A stretch of DNA of 48,322 nt, taken from assembly GCA_934661755.1 (NCBI GenBank), contig CAKUJM010000022.1, forward strand, positions 1-48,322. Direction: 5' to 3'. Position 1 is the first letter of the stretch; each line of letters begins with the position of its first letter. The notes under the pieces are model-generated. The model was not told where the DNA came from and ran no database searches. It saw nothing but the letters and a program-made list of their open reading frames with translations. Below are positions 1-9,764 of the stretch, piece after piece. The position numbers and the translations under genes are program-made. The DNA is from an uncultured Lentisphaeria bacterium. Lineage in GTDB: Bacteria; Verrucomicrobiota; Lentisphaeria; Oligosphaerales; Oligosphaeraceae.

Positions 1-240
1 GCGGCACGTCATGCCCGGCGCCAACCCCTCCGGCGCTGACGCGCCACCTCCCCTTGCAGGGGAGGCTTTTCTTGTCGTGAAAACGTGAGCGCGGTCGTTT
101 TACGTCCGTGCACAGCGGCACGTCATGCCCGGCGCCAACCCCTCCGGCGCTGACGCGCCACCTCCCCTTGCAGTGGAGGCTCTTCTTGTCGTGAAAACGT
201 GAGCGCGGTCGTTTTACAGCCAGGCACGACGGCACGTCTT
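1..240. repeat. 114-bp direct tandem repeat (two copies plus a remnant)
   Basis: Copy 1 spans 1-114 and copy 2 spans 115-228; they differ at only a few positions. A short third remnant (about 230-240) restarts the unit and then diverges. Each unit contains several inverted repeats: GGCGC/GCGCC around a TGAC loop, CCTCCCC (47-53)/GGGGAGG (59-65) around TTGCA and followed by a T-rich stretch, and a GTGAAAACG/CGTTTTAC pair. Copy 2 has one mismatch in the CCTCCCC hairpin. No credible reading frame is present. The array may continue to the left of the window. It could be a REP/BIME-like intergenic element; the hairpin plus T-rich tail could also terminate transcription from upstream. Confidence 0.8.
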
Positions 241-278
241 GCGATGGGTGGCGTGGAAAACGACTCCCGCCGTTTTTT

Positions 279-318
279 CCCCATTTGTAAAGTGTCTGCC
301 AATCGCACACTTTTGGGG
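279..318 (+). promoter_or_regulatory. stem-loop in the leader of the giant exported gene
   Basis: AAAGTGT (289-295) and ACACTTT (307-313) form a perfect 7-bp inverted repeat around an 11-nt loop. It is flanked by CCCCA (279-283) and TGGGG (314-318), which can extend the stem across a bulge. It lies about 105 bases before the start codon at 423. No U-tract follows, so a leader structure or operator is likelier than a terminator. Only the sequence symmetry is seen; the role is inferred. Confidence 0.35.
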
Positions 319-422
319 ATTATGGCTTTTGCGGAGGCGTGTCAGACGGGTGGGCAGTATTTTGAGTGCACTGCGCAAAAAAGTCTGCTGTTTTTTCATC
401 ATTCATTCAGGAGGAGCCCACC

Positions 423-3400
423 ATGTTCCATTCATGCTGCCGCAATGTCATGATGCTGTTATGGCTTGTCATGGCTTCGGCGTTAATGTGGCCGTTGTCA
501 CTGCACGCAACCGACTGGTATGTCGCGCCCACCGGATCGCCGGAGTGTTCCGGATTGGACTGGGTGAGTGCACTGGACTGTCTGCAGGATGCGCTGGACC
601 GGTCGGTATCTGGCGACCGCATTTTCGTGGCGGAGGGCGTGTACATGCCGAAAAAGCGCAGTGGCGATGCCATTGTGCCGCACGCCTCTTTTCAGCTCAA
701 GGACGGGGTTTCGCTGTTTGGCGGCATGGCGGGCTATGAAAGCGTTGCGGAGTTCCTCTCCATGCCCTGGTACACTGTTTTCATCCTGGACAAGCGTCCG
801 ACCCATGATCGTGACCGCAATGGCATCATCGAGGCCTGGGAGTATCTTCATGAGACGGTTCTGACCCTGCCACCGGGGTGCAGCGGGCCGGTGTTGGAGT
901 GCGGCGGCACGACTTTCGGGAAGCGCACGCTGGTCAGCGGCTTCACCATCCGTGGCGGCAATGCCCTGGGGCTGGCTGGCGAGAGCGCCAATCCGGGCAA
1001 GGGTGGCGGCGCCAGCGTCAGCGGCACGGTGGAGTTCCAGTGCTGTCTGTTTGAAGACAACTATGCCATCGACGGTGGTGCGATCCATTCGGATGGCGAG
1101 GCGATCATCACCCGCAGCCGCTTTATACGCAACAACGCCGCCGGCGGTGGCGGTGCGATCTGCATGATTGGCGATGGCGGGCAAGTGCGCGCCTGTGTCT
1201 TTTCCGACAACGGCGATGAGCAGTCCTGCATTTCCGGCGGCGGCGCGATTTATCTTGGCGGGGCCGCGCATGTCAACTTTTGCACGGCCGTCGGCAATGC
1301 GTCATTTGGCGGTGGGTCGGCGATCATGGTCGCCGGGACGGGCGCACGGATCCGCAACTCGCTGATTTGGGGGAATTTTGGCCATCCGCAGGAATTATGG
1401 TGCGGCAATGGCAACGAGGTGGAGCGCTGCGCCGTCACCTCGGGCGGCTGCGCGGGTGTTGTCAGCGAGGGGTGTTTTCCGTTGGCGCGCGACAACGCCG
1501 GTCCCAACGGCGTGGATGTCAATGACAACGACGCCGGCCTTTACTATCCCTGCATGAATGATGTCCCGCTGGGGAATTTCTCCCTTGGCCGCGGCTCATA
1601 TCTGATCCAGCGCTGCGATCGCGAGCGGCTGCCATGGCAGCATATGTCAGAGCAAGATGTCGAAATGACGTACAGTGAATACGCTTTTGACATGTATTCA
1701 TTCGGATGCGAGCCTGGATATGATGCACGACCCGGTGCCCTGCGCGACATAAAAGACTGGAATGGGCATTTTTCCATTTTTGGCAAACGGAAGTGCCCGT
1801 TGATTGCGGTTGGCGCATACGACACCTTCAATGGCTACAATGATGACGGGGTTGTCCCCGGCAATATGGCCATCCATGCCTCATTGGATCGCGAGCTCTA
1901 CTATGGCGAGTGTGCCCGGATTCGGCTGGTACGGGATCCGCACCAGCTGGCGACGTATGAATTCACGGTGGATCGGCCGGAGATCCTGGCGATAGAGGGC
2001 GGCGAGGCCAGGGCGTTGTCGGTGGGAAAATGCATAGTGACGGTCACGGCGACGCCGGTTGCAAGCAGTCGCGAGGACTGCATCGAGGAATTTGCGCCGG
2101 TGACCCGCGAATTTGAGGTGACGGTTCGTCCGCGGCCGTTGCATATTCTGATCGACGACCAGACCTGGGATGACTCCGGCATGCCCCGTCCGTCCCTGAC
2201 CTGGCGGCTGCTCTCCGGGAAGCTAAACGACGGTGACCGCATTGTCGGCCAGCCGGATTGCGCAATCGGGAGTTTTCCTGCGGAGGCGCCATCGCAATGC
2301 CCGATTCTGCCGGGGACGCTGTCGGTGGAGCCATTTGCGGTGGCGGGGAATTACGAGATCGTCTTCACCAACGGGGTGCTGAAGTGTCTTGATTCCCGCG
2401 AGATGGCGATATTGTCGGATGTCGAGATGATCTACAATGGCCGGGAGGCCCGTCCGGAGTGCACCTGGCCGTCTGGCAGGCCGGTTGCATTGTCATGGAG
2501 CCATCTGCGCGATGGCGAGGCGGATAGCGTGGCGGGATTGCCGGTCTATCCCGGCAGCTATACGGTGATGGCGGAGAATGCGGCCGGCGGCGCGGCTTCC
2601 TGCCGGGTGGTGATTCACAAGGCGCCGCTGAAATGCACCGCAGCGGACAAATACCGTGCCGTCGGCGCCGCCAATCCGGAGTTCACCTGCATTTGGGAGG
2701 GGCTGGTTGGCAACGACACGGTGGAGAGCCTGGAGGAGCTGCCGGTGGCCAGCACCAGCGCCGGCCTGGGCAGTCCCGCCTCGGCGCAAGGATACCCGAT
2801 CAGCCTTTCCGGCGGCCATGACTACCGCTATGAGATCAGCACCTTTGACGGCATGCTCTATGTCACCGGCCGCGCCGCGCAGATCGAGGCGGCTTCGGCG
2901 GAAGGCGCGGTCTATGGCACCAGGCTGTCGGAGATCTGGATTTGCGCCTATTCAGTCGATCCGGACAGCGGCGACTTCGTTTCCGGGGAGTTCCTGTGGG
3001 ATGAGCCGGGGGCGATGCTGGAAGCCGGCGAGCACCTCTGCTCCTGGACCTTCATCCCGGATGACAATTACACCTACGGCTGTTCCAGCGGCAGTTCGGT
3101 GGTGTCCATCACCTGTCGGCCATTGACAGTTGGGGCGCGAGGCGCCGGCAAGGAGTATGGCGAGCCGGATCCGGAGCTGCATTTCGGCATTCTCCAGGGC
3201 TCTCTTGCATCCGGAGACCGTCTGGATGGCGAGGTCCGGCGCGATGCCGGCGAGTCATTGGGGAGCTATCGCATGAGCGTCGGGGATTTGCGGATCGTGA
3301 ATGCCGTCGGGCGCGACGTCACCCACAATTATGCCATGCTGCGCAAGGATGGCCAGTTTACGATTGCCAGGCGGCGGCTGGCCATCGCCATCGACAGCCT

Positions 3401-6400
3401 GTCAAAGGAAGTGGGCGGGGATGATCCGGCCTTCACCTGGCGGGTGGCCGCGGGTGCGTTGCTTCCCGGCGACCAGGCGCAGCTGGAGCTGATTCGCGAG
3501 GAAGGCGAGGAGCCTGGCCGGTATGCCATCACCCCGGCGGCGGCCGTACTTCCGGACTACTACGAGGCCACGGTGGAGCCGGGGCAGCTGGTCATCTATG
3601 TCCCGGGGTTGCGTCTGATGGTGGATCCGGAGACGGGGCTGGAGCTGCTGGAGGTCGGCGAAATTGTCTATGGCATGAGGCTGGACGGGGCGCGTCAGCT
3701 CATCGGGCAGGTCTGTTATTTTGATCCCGCGGCGGGCGGGGAAATTGCAGTGGATGGCCATTTCGAGTGGATTCGCGACGGCGAACGGCCGGACGCGGGC
3801 GAGTATGACCTGTCATGGATCTTCGTTCCGGATGACGAGATGCTGGCGTGGGAGGAGAGCCTGTGCGGGGAAATGAGGGTGCAGATCCAGAAGGCGGTGC
3901 TGAAGGCCAAGGTGACGCCGTTGCCGCAGCCGGTGCCATATCGCGTGGAGGGCGACTTCAGCAATTGCAAGGTGTCGCTTTTGTCTGGACTTGTCAATGA
4001 CGACAATGAGTTTCTGGTCCAGAGTTTTGTCTCTGCCAAGGTAAGTCGTCCGCCGATTGATGCAAAGCCGGGGAAATACCCCGTGAATATTGAATTATAC
4101 GGTCGTTCCAACTATCGTGTGGAGGTTGATGGTGGCGCGATGTTCGTGATTTCCAGGGCGGTGCCGGTGCTGGATGGTGTTCGCGATGTCACCGGGAAGC
4201 CATTCATTTACGGTCAGCCGCTGGAAAGCCGGAAGGTCGTGGCGGACAATGTACGCGGCGCGGTCGGGGAGCCAGTCGAGGGCACGGTGGTATTCGACGC
4301 GCCGCGGCGATGTCCGTCAGCCGGCCGTGTCGTCACCGGCTGGACCTTCGTGCCGTCAATGGCGGATTGCTACGAGTCGGTGCGGGGGAGCATCGCGCTG
4401 GAGGTGCAGCCGGCGGAATTGACGGTGACTGCGGTGGATGCGGAGCGGCAGGTGGGGCAGCCCAATCCCGCCTTCCAGCTAAGTTACAGCGGCTTTGTGC
4501 GTGGTGAGGATGTGTCGGTGCTGCGGGAGTTGCCGCAAGCCAGCTGCCGCGCCGATGAAAGCTCGCCGATCGGCATCTATGAGGTCGTCATCAGCGGCGG
4601 CCTGGCTGACAACTATGTCTTCAAATACCGGAATTCGTCATTGCGGGTAAAGGGCAGTTCGGTGCAGGTGGCGCCGGGCACGCAGGTGTCGGCGTTGGGG
4701 AGCATCACCTACGGCCAGCCGTTGAGGGGCTGTCCGCTTTACGGTGCATTTACCGATGTGGACAGCGGTGAAGTCGTCACCGGGGTGCTGCGGTGGGAGG
4801 ATCCGGAGGCGATTCTGCCGGCGGGGACGCATGCGCAAAAATGGGTGTTCACTGCCGCGGGCAAGGGCGGCGGCACGGCCAGCGGCATCGTCACGCTTCA
4901 GGTTATGCCGGCGGTATTGCAGTGCTCCCTTCCGAAAGCCAGCTACGAGGCCGTCTATGGCGACGAGTTGTATGCCGTGGACGCCCTGACGGTGAGTGGC
5001 CTGGTCAATGGCGATGACATGTCGGCCATCGAGGAGCTGCCGGTTGCCGCCTCCACGCGCAATCCGCGCAGTCCGGTCGGCGAGTATCCGATGACGATTT
5101 TCGGGGGGCGTGCCAGGAACTACCGTTTCGAGTCGGCGGTCACCAGCAAGCTGATCCAGGCAAGGCGCAGGATTCCGGTCGACATAGAAAGCTGTGCCAC
5201 GCACGCCTATGTGTATGTGGACGAGTCCGATGATCCGCTGGAGATTGCGGGTTGCAATGTCAGGATAACATTGCTGCCGGGTGACAGGTACAGTGGCATG
5301 CCGAGCCGTGAGTCGGGGACGGCGGCGGGAAGGTACCGCTACACGCTGGGGACGTTGGATGCGGGGCCGAATTACGAGCTTTATTTCATGACCCCGATTT
5401 ACTATGTCATCAGCAAGTACTCCCATCGGGGCCGCGGTGTCTTGAAGAGTTCCCTGTATGGACCGACCCTGCAGGAAATGCTGTCGGAATTGCCGCCGCC
5501 AACGTACGGCAATGGCAAGGAAGGCACGGCGGGGAAGTACCAGTTTGAGATGCCGTCGGATATTGACACGGGGATCCCGCTGCTGCCGGGCGAATACAAT
5601 ATCCCGTTCACCTATGTTCCGGAGGATCTGGATGTGTATGAGATTGGGCGCGGGACGGCAGAGGTCGTAATTACCAGCCGGAAGGCCAATTTTTCATTGC
5701 AGCTCAGTTGCGAGGCCGTCTATGGCGACCGCATCCCGTCGATGTATTCAATCGGCCGCCAGCCGGTTGACGGTGCGACGCGGCTGGCGGCGTCGTCGGT
5801 GAAACCCGGCGGTCTGCAGGGAGAGGACACAGTGGTGCTGAGGTATGACATTCCCGCGAAGCTGGATGTCGGCAAGCACACCATCAAGGCGTCCGGCATG
5901 GAATTGCGTCTGCCCGACGGGCGGGTGTTTTCGCCCGATGACAGCAATTCGCCGTACAAGTGCAACGGTACTGACCTGGTGTTGACGGTCACGCCGAAAA
6001 TGCTCACGCCGGTGTTGCGGGAGCAGGGTAATCTGCCGAAGGATTATGACGGGAATCTCCATTTTACCTGCCTGGAGTCGGAGCTTGTGCATGACGACGA
6101 GCCATTTGTGCAAGAGACCCGCAGCTATCGCAGCAAGACGCGGACGGATGGCTTCTGCGAGGTCATCCTGTCAAGCGACAAAACCGGCAATGGCAATTAT
6201 GTCTGGGACACCTCGGTGACGATGCAGTACCGTTATGGCATGGAGGCTGTCGTGATCGCCCCGGCCGGCATGGCCGAGGCGGTGGAGGGCGCATGCACGG
6301 TGGTTGCCCAGGATTTGGCGGATGGCAGCTGTTTTGAGATTGACCTGCCGTTTGGCATCAACCAGTATAGCCGTCTCAGCGACGCAGTGAAGAACCTTTT

Positions 6401-7097
6401 GGACGACCATCCGGTTTACCTTTGTGCCGGCGGAGATTATGAATCCGGTTACGGCCTGGAGATCAAAAAGGATGTCAACCTGATTGGGGTGCGGCTGGTC
6501 AGCGTCAAGGCGGCTGGCGGGCAGGAAACGCTTTTCCCGCAGGACGAGGAGCTGGCGATGCCCACGATCAGGTCACGCCTCAAGGTCACGGCATCCAGGC
6601 GCTTCGCGATGTCCCGCATTGCCATGGGGCAGCGCGGCAGTGATGGCTGGCTGTTCGGCACCTCCCAACGCAACTGGCTGACGGTGGACGCCGTCGGCGC
6701 ATCCGTGGCATTGGACGGCTGTCAATTCCATGGCGGGGATCCCATTGTCATAAGCGCTCTGCACGACTTGGCGATGCGCAATTGTCTGGTGGATTTCATT
6801 GGGAAGGGGCTGTCCTGGACGGCAATTGGCGGAGACACCTGGGAAGGCAACTCCAATCCCGCGGGGATGCAGCTGCAGAACAACCGCTTCACGTTTTCCG
6901 CATCCTCGGCGGGTGCTTCGGCGCAGTCGCAATACCGCTATCTCTATGGCAATCGCGGCGGCAGCGCCAGCCAAATCAGCATTTTCGGCAACAGCTTTGA
7001 CGGCGTGGCGGTGGACGGGGGGATCAGCGAGGAGCAGTTGTCCGCCATCCACAGCCATTTGGAGCCGGGTGCGGGCGGGTATGTCCCGGCGCCGTGA
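423..7097 (+). CDS. giant exported beta-helix / MBG-repeat protein
   Basis: A 2224-residue predicted surface or secreted protein. The start at 423 is chosen because a strong GGAGG-type ribosome site ends 8 bases before it and a signal peptide follows directly (hydrophobic run, cleavage near LHA-TDW). The N-terminal ~400 residues open with DWYVAPTG and a 'GDRIFVAEGVY...ASFQLKDGVSLFGG' type segment, then Gly-rich parallel beta-helix rungs (GGGAIHS, GGGAICM, GGGAIYL). From about residue 570 to 2000 come roughly eight MBG-type immunoglobulin-like repeats (pattern 'G..NP.f...GlvngD') alternating with a second repeat type ('YG..L...G.f.W......aG.h...W.F.PdD'). The last ~250 residues form another beta-helix-like region. 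I see no C-terminal anchor (no PEP-CTERM, LPXTG or autotransporter barrel). An adhesin or polysaccharide-contact protein is plausible; the exact role is unknown. Confidence 0.85.
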   Translation: MFHSCCRNVMMLLWLVMASALMWPLSLHATDWYVAPTGSPECSGLDWVSALDCLQDALDRSVSGDRIFVAEGVYMPKKRSGDAIVPHASFQLKDGVSLFGGMAGYESVAEFLSMPWYTVFILDKRPTHDRDRNGIIEAWEYLHETVLTLPPGCSGPVLECGGTTFGKRTLVSGFTIRGGNALGLAGESANPGKGGGASVSGTVEFQCCLFEDNYAIDGGAIHSDGEAIITRSRFIRNNAAGGGGAICMIGDGGQVRACVFSDNGDEQSCISGGGAIYLGGAAHVNFCTAVGNASFGGGSAIMVAGTGARIRNSLIWGNFGHPQELWCGNGNEVERCAVTSGGCAGVVSEGCFPLARDNAGPNGVDVNDNDAGLYYPCMNDVPLGNFSLGRGSYLIQRCDRERLPWQHMSEQDVEMTYSEYAFDMYSFGCEPGYDARPGALRDIKDWNGHFSIFGKRKCPLIAVGAYDTFNGYNDDGVVPGNMAIHASLDRELYYGECARIRLVRDPHQLATYEFTVDRPEILAIEGGEARALSVGKCIVTVTATPVASSREDCIEEFAPVTREFEVTVRPRPLHILIDDQTWDDSGMPRPSLTWRLLSGKLNDGDRIVGQPDCAIGSFPAEAPSQCPILPGTLSVEPFAVAGNYEIVFTNGVLKCLDSREMAILSDVEMIYNGREARPECTWPSGRPVALSWSHLRDGEADSVAGLPVYPGSYTVMAENAAGGAASCRVVIHKAPLKCTAADKYRAVGAANPEFTCIWEGLVGNDTVESLEELPVASTSAGLGSPASAQGYPISLSGGHDYRYEISTFDGMLYVTGRAAQIEAASAEGAVYGTRLSEIWICAYSVDPDSGDFVSGEFLWDEPGAMLEAGEHLCSWTFIPDDNYTYGCSSGSSVVSITCRPLTVGARGAGKEYGEPDPELHFGILQGSLASGDRLDGEVRRDAGESLGSYRMSVGDLRIVNAVGRDVTHNYAMLRKDGQFTIARRRLAIAIDSLSKEVGGDDPAFTWRVAAGALLPGDQAQLELIREEGEEPGRYAITPAAAVLPDYYEATVEPGQLVIYVPGLRLMVDPETGLELLEVGEIVYGMRLDGARQLIGQVCYFDPAAGGEIAVDGHFEWIRDGERPDAGEYDLSWIFVPDDEMLAWEESLCGEMRVQIQKAVLKAKVTPLPQPVPYRVEGDFSNCKVSLLSGLVNDDNEFLVQSFVSAKVSRPPIDAKPGKYPVNIELYGRSNYRVEVDGGAMFVISRAVPVLDGVRDVTGKPFIYGQPLESRKVVADNVRGAVGEPVEGTVVFDAPRRCPSAGRVVTGWTFVPSMADCYESVRGSIALEVQPAELTVTAVDAERQVGQPNPAFQLSYSGFVRGEDVSVLRELPQASCRADESSPIGIYEVVISGGLADNYVFKYRNSSLRVKGSSVQVAPGTQVSALGSITYGQPLRGCPLYGAFTDVDSGEVVTGVLRWEDPEAILPAGTHAQKWVFTAAGKGGGTASGIVTLQVMPAVLQCSLPKASYEAVYGDELYAVDALTVSGLVNGDDMSAIEELPVAASTRNPRSPVGEYPMTIFGGRARNYRFESAVTSKLIQARRRIPVDIESCATHAYVYVDESDDPLEIAGCNVRITLLPGDRYSGMPSRESGTAAGRYRYTLGTLDAGPNYELYFMTPIYYVISKYSHRGRGVLKSSLYGPTLQEMLSELPPPTYGNGKEGTAGKYQFEMPSDIDTGIPLLPGEYNIPFTYVPEDLDVYEIGRGTAEVVITSRKANFSLQLSCEAVYGDRIPSMYSIGRQPVDGATRLAASSVKPGGLQGEDTVVLRYDIPAKLDVGKHTIKASGMELRLPDGRVFSPDDSNSPYKCNGTDLVLTVTPKMLTPVLREQGNLPKDYDGNLHFTCLESELVHDDEPFVQETRSYRSKTRTDGFCEVILSSDKTGNGNYVWDTSVTMQYRYGMEAVVIAPAGMAEAVEGACTVVAQDLADGSCFEIDLPFGINQYSRLSDAVKNLLDDHPVYLCAGGDYESGYGLEIKKDVNLIGVRLVSVKAAGGQETLFPQDEELAMPTIRSRLKVTASRRFAMSRIAMGQRGSDGWLFGTSQRNWLTVDAVGASVALDGCQFHGGDPIVISALHDLAMRNCLVDFIGKGLSWTAIGGDTWEGNSNPAGMQLQNNRFTFSASSAGASAQSQYRYLYGNRGGSASQISIFGNSFDGVAVDGGISEEQLSAIHSHLEPGAGGYVPAP

Positions 7098-7109
7098 CCG
7101 GATCCGGGG

Positions 7110-7141
7110 TTCCCGGCGACGGCTTGGCGCCGCGTCGGGAA
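7110..7141 (+). terminator. strong hairpin after the giant gene
   Basis: The arm TTCCCGGCG-A-CGGC pairs with GCCGCGTCGGGAA around a short loop, giving about 13 pairs with one bulged A. It starts 13 bases after the stop codon at 7097. No T-run follows, so it would be an atypical terminator or a 3'-end/processing structure separating the giant gene from the small gene at 7176. Confidence 0.4.
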
Positions 7142-7175
7142 GTCATGGGACAAGACAAGAACAGGGAGAGCAAAA

Positions 7176-7607
7176 ATGAGCACGAGATCAATTATCGCCT
7201 ATCAGAATGGCGATGGCATTCAGGCGGTCTATTGTCATTGGGACGGCTATCCAGCGCACAACGGCCATGTCCTGCTGACCGCCTATGCTGACGAGGAGCG
7301 GGTCAAGGCGCTGGTCGACCTGGGGGCGCTTTCACTGCTGGCCGTCAATCTGGCGCCGCCGGCCGGTCAGCATCATGATTTCGAGTCGCCGCTGCCGGAT
7401 GTCACGATCGCCTATCACCGCGACAGGAAGGAGCCGTGGGAATACACCCACCCGCACCACTATCACAGTGCCGCCGAGCTCTATGGCGACCGCGACTCGT
7501 ATGGTGCCGAGTACATCTACCTTTTCAAAGACGGCAACTGGCGGTGGACGCCATGCACGGCGAGGGATCCGGAATGGAGGCCCCTCACTGACAGCGACTG
7601 CCGGTAA
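7176..7607 (+). CDS. phage-type small conserved protein
   Basis: A 143-residue soluble protein that starts MSTRSIIAYQNGDG and continues with a YCHWDGYP motif. I recognise this family as common in phages and scattered bacterial genomes; no function is established to my knowledge. The C-terminal half is rich in His, Tyr and Asp (HPHHYHSAAELYGDRDS) and ends in an aromatic segment (YIYLFKDGNWRW) that resembles a small beta-domain. A ribosome site (AGGGAGAG) lies 5-6 bases before the ATG. No integrase, terminase or other phage gene is near, so this is a solitary cargo-like gene and not evidence of a prophage. Function unassigned. Confidence 0.75.
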   Translation: MSTRSIIAYQNGDGIQAVYCHWDGYPAHNGHVLLTAYADEERVKALVDLGALSLLAVNLAPPAGQHHDFESPLPDVTIAYHRDRKEPWEYTHPHHYHSAAELYGDRDSYGAEYIYLFKDGNWRWTPCTARDPEWRPLTDSDCR

Positions 7608-7744
7608 CCATCGGGCTGGCGCGCAACGGGGGGAGTGCGCATGGCCGCCGTCTGCCCGCGTCCGCACGCGGCTGCACGCGGCGCGCCATCCATTTCCTCC
7701 GTCTGTTCCTTCCTGCCCGCAGCCATCCACCATTACAGCAGCCG

Positions 7745-9289
7745 ATGATCAGCAAGACATTAAGTGGCACAATCCAAGGCGTCGATGTATGCACTGTGGA
7801 GATCGAGGTGAACTACTCCGAGCATGAGAGTCCGCAGCCTCATTTCAACGTCATTGGCCTGGCGGACGCCGCGGTGCGCGAGAGTCGCGACCGGGTGCGT
7901 TCGGCGCTGATGATGAACGGCTTTCGGATGCCATTGGGCAATATCACGGTCAATCTGGCTCCGGCGGCGCTGCGCAAGTCCGGCGCGTTGTACGATTTGC
8001 CGATAGCGTTATGCCTGTGCGCGCCCAATGCCGGAATTGATCCGGAGTATTTTTCCGGGACGATGGTCATTGGCGAGCTGGGTCTCAACGGCGAGGTCCG
8101 TGCGGTGCATGGTGCGTTGCCGTTGGCGGTGCATGCCAAGCAGCTGGGGGTGCGGCGGGTGGTGGTGCCGAAGGCGAATGCGCGGGAGGCCGCGGCGGTG
8201 GACGGCGTGGATGTCCACGGTGTCTCCACGCTTCGTGAGGCGGTCAATTTCTTCCGCAGGCCGGGGAGTGTCCCGCCGACCCGGGTGGATGTGGCCGAGT
8301 TGTTCCGGCAGGGAGCCGCCGGCGTCCCGGATTTCATCGATGTCAAGGGGCAGGACAGCGCCAAGCGTGCGTTGGTGATTGCCGCCGCCGGCAACCACAA
8401 TATCCTGATGATTGGCCAGCCAGGGGTAGGCAAGTCGTTGATTGCCAGCCGCATTCCCGGGATCATGCCGCCGCTGTCGCTGCCGGAGGCGTTGGAGGTC
8501 ACGCGCCTTTACAGCATTTCGGGGATGCTTCCCGCGGAGTCGGCCCTGGTTACGGTACGGCCATTCCGCGCTCCGCATCATACCGTTTCGGATGCGGGGT
8601 TGCTAGGTGGCGGCACCGGTTTGCCCAAGCCGGGCGAGATCACCCTGGCGCATCGCGGGGTGCTTTTTCTTGATGAACTGCCGGAGTTCCGCCGCAATAC
8701 TCTCGAGGCGCTGCGCCAGCCGTTGGAAAATGGCAGTGTCGCCATCGCCCGTGCCTCCGGGGCGTTTGTCTTTCCCAGCCGCTTCATGCTGGTGGCGGCG
8801 ATGAACCCATGCCCGTGCGGATACTATGGGTCGCCGGATCATAGATGCCGGTGTCCGCTGGGCCAGGTGCTGGCGTATCGCGCCCGGATTTCCGGGCCGC
8901 TGCTGGATCGCATTGACCTGCATATCGAGGTGCCGCCGCTTTCCCGGGAGGTGCTTACCGCAAAACGCAATGGCGTGGCCTCGCGTCAGATGCGCGATGC
9001 CGTGATGGTCGCACGCCAACGGCAGGACTTCAGATTCCGTGGCACCGGCATTCTGGACAATTCGTCTATTGCCGGCACGGCAATGGACGAATTCTGCGCC
9101 CTCGACCGTCAGTCGATGCTCTTCATGGAGCAGGCGCTGCGCGCCAAGCATCTTTCGGCGCGATCTTACGACCGGATCCTGCGGGTCGCCCGCACAATCG
9201 CCGACCTTGCCGACCGCGAGAACATCACCGATGCCGACCTATGCGAGGCATGCCAATACCGCTGCCTCGAGCAAAACCGCACGCAGTAG
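7745..9289 (+). CDS. comM: YifB/ComM-family Mg-chelatase-like AAA+ ATPase
   Basis: 514 residues, the usual length for the YifB/ComM family. ComM is a hexameric helicase that promotes branch migration during natural transformation in Vibrio. The N-terminal part is the Lon-S5-like domain (HFNVIGLADAAVRESRDRV, GELGLNGEVRAV). The Walker A motif GQPGVGKS is at residues 224-231, the Walker B region is VLFLDELPEF, and a Cys-rich insert (NPCPCGYYG...HRCRC) is typical of this family. The C-terminal Mg-chelatase domain has LSARSYDRILRVARTIADL. The start follows an intergenic stretch with no clear ribosome site, but it matches the family N-terminus. It ends 20 bases from a convergent gene. A role in DNA uptake or recombination is inferred from the family. 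Confidence 0.93.
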   Translation: MISKTLSGTIQGVDVCTVEIEVNYSEHESPQPHFNVIGLADAAVRESRDRVRSALMMNGFRMPLGNITVNLAPAALRKSGALYDLPIALCLCAPNAGIDPEYFSGTMVIGELGLNGEVRAVHGALPLAVHAKQLGVRRVVVPKANAREAAAVDGVDVHGVSTLREAVNFFRRPGSVPPTRVDVAELFRQGAAGVPDFIDVKGQDSAKRALVIAAAGNHNILMIGQPGVGKSLIASRIPGIMPPLSLPEALEVTRLYSISGMLPAESALVTVRPFRAPHHTVSDAGLLGGGTGLPKPGEITLAHRGVLFLDELPEFRRNTLEALRQPLENGSVAIARASGAFVFPSRFMLVAAMNPCPCGYYGSPDHRCRCPLGQVLAYRARISGPLLDRIDLHIEVPPLSREVLTAKRNGVASRQMRDAVMVARQRQDFRFRGTGILDNSSIAGTAMDEFCALDRQSMLFMEQALRAKHLSARSYDRILRVARTIADLADRENITDADLCEACQYRCLEQNRTQ

Positions 9290-9309
9290 GACGGGGGGCG
9301 CATCCGCCG

Positions 9310-9756
9310 TCATTTGGCGGGGCGGCGGTTTTGGCGATGGAGTTCGCGGGTCACTTCGCGGATGCGTTTGCCCTCTTCGACGCTGATCTTCATGTTGTGG
9401 TCGGCATCCAGGGCGTCGATCACCGGCTTGGTGCGCAGGTATTTGGACAGCCTATTGGCGATGGCGAAGTCGGCTTCCATCCTGGCGCGCTCCTGTTCAT
9501 CCAGTACGCCGTCGCAATTGGCGTCATACATGTCGTGGAGTTCGGCGGCATCCATCCGGACACGGTCCAGGAAGGTGCCGCCAGCCACCTTGGCTTTGGG
9601 GGATGGCCTGGCGTCAGCCGGCATGGCCGGGCGCATTTCCGGAGCCGGTGCGGTCGCCGGAGTCGGAGTCGGTGCGGTCACGGCATTTTCCTGGGCAAAG
9701 AGCGCGGCGGCTGCGCACAGCGCCACTGCGGAAATTTTCAGCAGATGTTTTTTCAT
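9310..9756 (-). CDS. exported EF-hand calcium-binding protein
   Basis: 148 residues from the ATG at 9756, which has an AGGAG ribosome site. An upstream in-frame Met exists but would bury the signal peptide. Residues 1-22 are a Sec signal peptide (MKKHLLKISAVALCAAAALFA), followed by an Ala/Pro/Thr-rich linker to about residue 55. Two EF-hand loops follow: DANCDGVLDEQE (about 78-89, canonical) and DADHNMKISVEE (about 116-127, with Asn and Met at the usual Asp/Gly positions, so probably weaker). The second helix runs into a basic C-terminus. It starts 8 bases after xseB on the same strand and is probably co-transcribed with it. Likely periplasmic Ca2+ binding; partner unknown. Confidence 0.85.
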   Translation of the reverse strand: MKKHLLKISAVALCAAAALFAQENAVTAPTPTPATAPAPEMRPAMPADARPSPKAKVAGGTFLDRVRMDAAELHDMYDANCDGVLDEQERARMEADFAIANRLSKYLRTKPVIDALDADHNMKISVEEGKRIREVTRELHRQNRRPAK

Positions 9757-9764
9757 TGCGGTGG

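Noticed and set aside
1..228. possible CRISPR repeat-spacer
   Set aside because: The whole 114-bp unit repeats with no unique spacers.
7176..7607. prophage remnant
   Set aside because: Only a single phage-type protein is present; no integrase, att sites or structural genes are nearby.
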